Assembly (NCBI RefSeq): GCF_011764545.1
Contig: NZ_AP022870.1
Coordinates: 2,092,001 to 2,156,000 of the forward strand
DNA length: 64,000 nt
DNA from: Phytohabitans flavus
Lineage (GTDB): Bacteria; Actinomycetota; Actinomycetes; Mycobacteriales; Micromonosporaceae
Direction: 5' to 3'
Positions 60,945-64,000 of the stretch are shown here, in pieces. The notes under the pieces are model-generated. The model was not told the origin of the DNA, did not search any database, and saw nothing but the letters and a program-made list of their open reading frames with translations. Each line of letters begins with the position of its first letter. Within the stretch, counting starts at the first letter, position 1. The position numbers and the translations under genes were made by a program.

Positions 60945-61774
60945 CCTGGGTCGAGGCGATCGTGCTGGGGATCGTCCAGGGACTCACCGAGTTCCTGCCG
61001 ATCAGCTCCTCGGCGCACCTGCGGATCACGTCGGCGATCTTCTTCGACGAAGACGCGGGCGCCTCGTTCACCGCGGTCACCCAGCTCGGCACCGAGGCGG
61101 CCGTACTGATCTACTTCGCCAAGGACATCTTCCGGCTGGCGAAGACCTGGATCGTGGGGCTGTGGGACCGCTCGGTGCGCTCCACACTGGACTACCGCAT
61201 GGCCTGGTACGTGATCATCGGCTCGATCCCGATCGGCCTCCTCGGCTTCCTCTTCAAGGACCAGATCCGCTCGGCGGCCCGCAACCTGTACCTCGTCTCC
61301 ACCACCCTCATCGTGTTCGCGCTGATCCTGGCGTTCGCCGAGTACTGGGGCCGCAAGGCGCGCACGATCGAGCAGTTCACGCTGAAGGACGGCGTGGTGA
61401 TGGGCTTCGCCCAGGCGATGGCGCTGGTGCCCGGCGTCTCCCGCTCGGGCGGCGTCGTCACCGCCGGCCTGCTGCTCAACCTGACCCGCGAGACAGCCAC
61501 CCGCTACTCGTTCCTGCTGGCCATCCCGGCCGTCGTGATGTCCGGCATCTTCTCCGTCCCGGACGTCTTCGACAAGAGCGGTGAGGGCCTCACCCCATCG
61601 GTACCGCAGATGGTGGTGGCCACGCTGATCGCGTTCGCGCTGGGCTACGCGTCGATCGCCTGGCTCCTGCGGTATGTCGCGCATCACACCCTGTACGCCT
61701 TCGTGCTGTACCGGGTCGCGCTCGGCAGCCTCGTGCTCTGCCTGCTCGCGGCCGGCACGATCACCGCGACGTAG
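60941..61774 (+). CDS. uppP: Undecaprenyl-diphosphatase
   Basis: A 277-residue integral membrane phosphatase (BacA/UppP) that recycles undecaprenyl diphosphate, the lipid carrier for peptidoglycan, and gives bacitracin tolerance. Conserved motifs: [14 protein letters not shown] (Glu-rich motif, residues ~13-26) and PGVSRSGG (phosphate-binding, about residue 165). About eight helices. Start overlaps the preceding oxidoreductase stop. A dispersed repeat copy begins 18 bp after the stop and may act as the transcript end. Confidence 0.95.
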   Translation: MTWVEAIVLGIVQGLTEFLPISSSAHLRITSAIFFDEDAGASFTAVTQLGTEAAVLIYFAKDIFRLAKTWIVGLWDRSVRSTLDYRMAWYVIIGSIPIGLLGFLFKDQIRSAARNLYLVSTTLIVFALILAFAEYWGRKARTIEQFTLKDGVVMGFAQAMALVPGVSRSGGVVTAGLLLNLTRETATRYSFLLAIPAVVMSGIFSVPDVFDKSGEGLTPSVPQMVVATLIAFALGYASIAWLLRYVAHHTLYAFVLYRVALGSLVLCLLAAGTITAT

Positions 61775-61791
61775 ACGATCAAATTCCAGGA

Positions 61792-61853
61792 TTGAGCTGC
61801 CGCGACGTCCGCGGTGGTCCGGACCGTCGCTCCCGCGGCCTCGCCCTCCGCGG
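61792..61853 (+). repeat. Dispersed GC-rich intergenic repeat, copy 6
   Basis: Plus-strand copy with TGAGCTGCCGCGACGTCC, CGGTGGTCCGGACC core and CTCCCGCGGCCTCG; it lies 18 bp past uppP. Same orientation relative to the gene end as copies 1, 3 and 5. Confidence 0.88.
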
Positions 61854-61904
61854 TTCACGATCCAACCCCGGACCCGCCGGGCCCGCGTCGTAGGGTGGGT
61901 GATC

Positions 61905-62600
61905 GTGGCTACTGTGCTGCTGCTGCGCCACGGGCGCACGACGGCGAACGCGGACGGCGGGCTCGCCGGGCGCCGCCCGGTGGAGCTGGACGAGATCGGC
62001 CGTGCCCAGGCCGCCGCCGTGGGCGAGCGGCTCAAGGCGCTACCGCTCGCCGCCGTCGTCACCAGCCCGCTCATCCGGTGCCGGCAGACCCTCGACATCG
62101 CGCTGCCCTCGGCGGAGGTCGCGGTCGAGGAGGGGCTGATCGAGTGCGGGTACGGGGAGTGGGAGGGGCAGCCGCTCAAGAAGCTGGCCAAGGATCCACT
62201 GTGGCCCGTCGTGCAGCAGCACCCGAGCGCGGCCGTCTTCCCGGGCGGGGAGGCGATGGCCGCGATGGCGGCGCGGGCGGCCGCGGCGGTACGCGGGTGG
62301 GACGCCCGGATCACCGCCGAGCACGGGCCGGAGGCGGTGTGGCTGGCGTGCAGCCACGGCGACGTGATCAAGGCGATCGTGGCGGACGCGCTCGGCGTAC
62401 ACCTGGATCTGTTTCAGCGGATCGTGGCCGACCCGGCGTCGCTGACCGCGATCAGCTTTACCCCGACGCGCCCGTTTCTGCTCCGCCTCAACGACACCGG
62501 CGGCGACCTGGCCGGTCTGATCCCTCCGAAAAGGCGGCGTCCACGCCGCGCGCGCCCCGGGGACTCGGATGCCACGGTGGGTGGCCGGGCCGGTGGCTGA
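61905..62600 (+). CDS. MSMEG_4193-family putative phosphomutase (histidine phosphatase superfamily)
   Basis: A 231-residue histidine phosphatase-type protein. The RHG motif LLRHGRTTANADG (catalytic His near residue 8), SPLIRCRQT and the second His in WLACSHGDVIKAI are all present. The basic Pro/Arg tail (PPKRRRPRRARP) exceeds the usual domain. The neighbours DUF3090 and SCO1664 form a conserved actinobacterial trio with this gene, of unknown joint function. GTG at 61905 follows GGGTGGGTG. Confidence 0.9.
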   Translation: MATVLLLRHGRTTANADGGLAGRRPVELDEIGRAQAAAVGERLKALPLAAVVTSPLIRCRQTLDIALPSAEVAVEEGLIECGYGEWEGQPLKKLAKDPLWPVVQQHPSAAVFPGGEAMAAMAARAAAAVRGWDARITAEHGPEAVWLACSHGDVIKAIVADALGVHLDLFQRIVADPASLTAISFTPTRPFLLRLNDTGGDLAGLIPPKRRRPRRARPGDSDATVGGRAGG

Positions 62601-62642
62601 ACGCACTGCACAGACCGACCGCCGTACGGATAGGGTCTTAGT

Positions 62643-63227
62643 ATGACCCACCAGGTGCATGCATTCGAGCCGCCGGAGCGGTTCGTCGCTGGGACCGTGG
62701 GTCCGCCGGGGGAGCGGACGTTTTTCCTCCAGGCGCGCGGCGGTGGCCGGCTGGTCAGCGTCGCCCTGGAGAAGGTGCAGATGTCGTTGCTGGCCGAAAA
62801 GCTGGAGGAGCTGCTCGCCGAGGCGCACCGGCGGTTCGGCGCCGAGCTGCCCGAGGCGCCCGCGGCCCTCTCCGACAACGAGCCGCTCGATACGCCGGTG
62901 GACGAGGAGTTCCGGGTGGGCACGCTGGGGCTCGCCTATGACGTCGACACCGCCACTGTGGTGATCGAGGCGATCGCGGCCGGCGAGTCGGAGGTCGAGG
63001 TGGAGCTCGGCGGCGACGCGGAGCTGGCCGAGGACGACGACGAAGACGAAGAGCCCGACGACGACCTCGACCGGCTGCGGGTGCGGCTGACGCCGGCCGC
63101 GGCGCGGGCGTTCATCGACCGGGCTCGGCGGGTGCTCGCGGCTGGGCGGCCACCCTGCCCGCTGTGCGGCCAGCCGCTCGACCCGCGCGGCCACCTCTGC
63201 CCGCGCCACAACGGCTACCACCGATAG
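62643..63227 (+). CDS. DUF3090 family protein
   Basis: A 194-residue protein of the actinobacterial DUF3090 family: MTHQVHAFEPPERFVAGTVG at the start, FFLQARGGGRLVSVALEK, an acidic stretch of Glu/Asp near residue 130, and a C-terminal zinc-ribbon-like end CPLCGQP...HLCPRHNG. Second gene of the conserved trio with the phosphomutase-like and SCO1664-like proteins. Molecular function not known. Confidence 0.93.
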   Translation: MTHQVHAFEPPERFVAGTVGPPGERTFFLQARGGGRLVSVALEKVQMSLLAEKLEELLAEAHRRFGAELPEAPAALSDNEPLDTPVDEEFRVGTLGLAYDVDTATVVIEAIAAGESEVEVELGGDAELAEDDDEDEEPDDDLDRLRVRLTPAAARAFIDRARRVLAAGRPPCPLCGQPLDPRGHLCPRHNGYHR

Positions 63228-63238
63228 TCTCGCCGGCC

Positions 63239-64000
63239 ATGACCAGGCTCGATGTGCAGCCGGTGCTCGACGAGGGTGACGCGCTGCGGCTGCTGCGGCA
63301 CGGGGAGTTCGAGCTGGAGGGGCGGCTCGTCGACGCCTCCAACACCACGCTGCGGGGGTTCCTCACCCTCGACGGGGTGACCGCCCGGTGTGTGTACAAG
63401 CCGGTGCGCGGCGAGCGGCCGCTCTGGGACTTTCCGGACGGCACGCTGGCTGGGCGGGAGGTCTCGGCTTACCTGGTCTCCCGCGCCACCGGCTGGCGCC
63501 TCGTCCCGCCCACCGTGCTCCGTGACGGACCGCTCGGCCCCGGCGCCTGCCAGCTGTGGATCGACGAACCCGAGGACGGCGAGCAGGTGGTGGGCTTCGT
63601 GCCCGCGTTCGAGCTGCCGGTCGGGTGGTTCCGGATCGCGTCGGCGCGCGACGAGGAGGGCAACGCTTATGCGCTCGCCCACGCCAACGACCCGAGGCTG
63701 GCCCGGATGGTCGTCTTCGACGCGGTCATCAACAACGGCGACCGCAAGGGTGGCCACGTGCTGGTCGGAGCGGGCGGGCAGGTGTTCGGCGTCGACCACG
63801 GGGTGAGCTTCAACGTCGACGACAAGCTGCGCACGGTGCTGTGGGGCTGGACCCGCGAGCGGCTGCCCGACGAGGCGGTCGAGGTGCTGGAGCGGCTGGT
63901 GCCGGCTCTGGAAGGCCCGCTGGGCGAGCAGTTGGCGGTCCACCTGACGCTGTCCGAGATCCGGCGCACCCAGGAGCGGGTCGGCGACCTGCTCGCGACG
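63239..64000 (+). CDS. SCO1664 family protein (3' partial)
   Basis: The first 254 residues of a protein cut by the window end. It has a kinase-like layout related to PI3/4-kinase-fold proteins: ARCVYKPVRGERPLWDFP (candidate phosphate-binding Lys), GREVSAYLVSRATGW, FDAVINNGDRKGGHVLV (catalytic-loop-like Asp/Asn) and GVDHGVSFN (metal-binding Asp). The SCO1664 family follows DUF3090 in most actinobacteria. ATG is 12 bases after the DUF3090 stop. Only a short C-terminus can be missing. Confidence 0.92.
   Translation, partial: MTRLDVQPVLDEGDALRLLRHGEFELEGRLVDASNTTLRGFLTLDGVTARCVYKPVRGERPLWDFPDGTLAGREVSAYLVSRATGWRLVPPTVLRDGPLGPGACQLWIDEPEDGEQVVGFVPAFELPVGWFRIASARDEEGNAYALAHANDPRLARMVVFDAVINNGDRKGGHVLVGAGGQVFGVDHGVSFNVDDKLRTVLWGWTRERLPDEAVEVLERLVPALEGPLGEQLAVHLTLSEIRRTQERVGDLLAT

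Overview
High-GC actinobacterial chromosome. Gene content and codon use point to Micromonosporaceae: a SigE-family ECF sigma factor, the phosphomutase/DUF3090/SCO1664 trio, F420-dependent LLM oxidoreductases, a streptogrisin-type protease and DUF5703. A Phytohabitans-like genus is a guess I cannot test here. I see no rRNA, tRNA or CRISPR. One technical fact colours the annotation: at least fifteen genes-in-frame breaks are each cured by adding one base, nearly always a G or C inside a G/C run (GH25 lysozyme, aldehyde dehydrogenase, ABC subunits, histidine kinase, GH43, FtsK-like ATPase and others). These look like assembly indels, not decayed genes, so they are annotated as whole genes with the break noted.

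Layout. 1-1.4 kb: SBF-like transporter and thioesterase. 1.5-6.2 kb: an AT-richer, probably acquired island with an alpha/beta hydrolase, a membrane-anchored hypothetical, a transposase scrap, a kinase-like protein, a Trm112-like zinc protein and a methyltransferase. 6.3-7.8 kb: secreted GH25 lysozyme with a repetitive beta-trefoil tail. 7.8-17.6 kb: a reductive pyrimidine-catabolism locus, with a MocR regulator divergent from beta-ureidopropionase, dihydropyrimidinase, CoA-acylating aldehyde dehydrogenase, F420-dependent oxidoreductase and an NMT1-type ABC importer. 17.6-25 kb: cysteine dioxygenase plus rhodanese, two paralogous winged-helix proteins, an AMIN-like secreted protein, a DCC/HTTM pair, a kinase-like protein without P-loop and a DUF72 protein. 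25-27 kb: amidase and sulfotransferase.

27.3-33.3 kb and 39.4-43.2 kb form a dispersed xylan or xylo-oligosaccharide system: GH3 glycosidase, a CUT1 sugar ABC importer, GH43, secreted GH10 endoxylanase and a LacI regulator, with similar CGGAA/TTCCG palindromes before the GH3, GH10 and LacI genes. Between the halves lie a two-component system, an ECF sigma factor with a probable membrane-bound partner, and a 1-kb non-coding stretch rich in palindromes.

43.5-45.1 kb holds the best candidate for something new: a 108-residue protein with four 23-residue repeats, translationally coupled to a JmjC/cupin 2-oxoglutarate oxygenase. 46.1-50.6 kb is an overlapping four-gene operon built around a soluble FtsK/SpoIIIE ATPase with a WXG100-sized helical protein, also of unknown purpose. 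The rest (50.8-64 kb) is mostly conventional: NYN RNase-like protein, S1 protease, LysR, hemerythrin-like, GDSL esterase, M20 peptidase, aldo/keto reductase, LLM oxidoreductase, UppP and the phosphomutase/DUF3090/SCO1664 set cut by the window end. A dispersed GC-rich ~62-bp intergenic repeat occurs six times.
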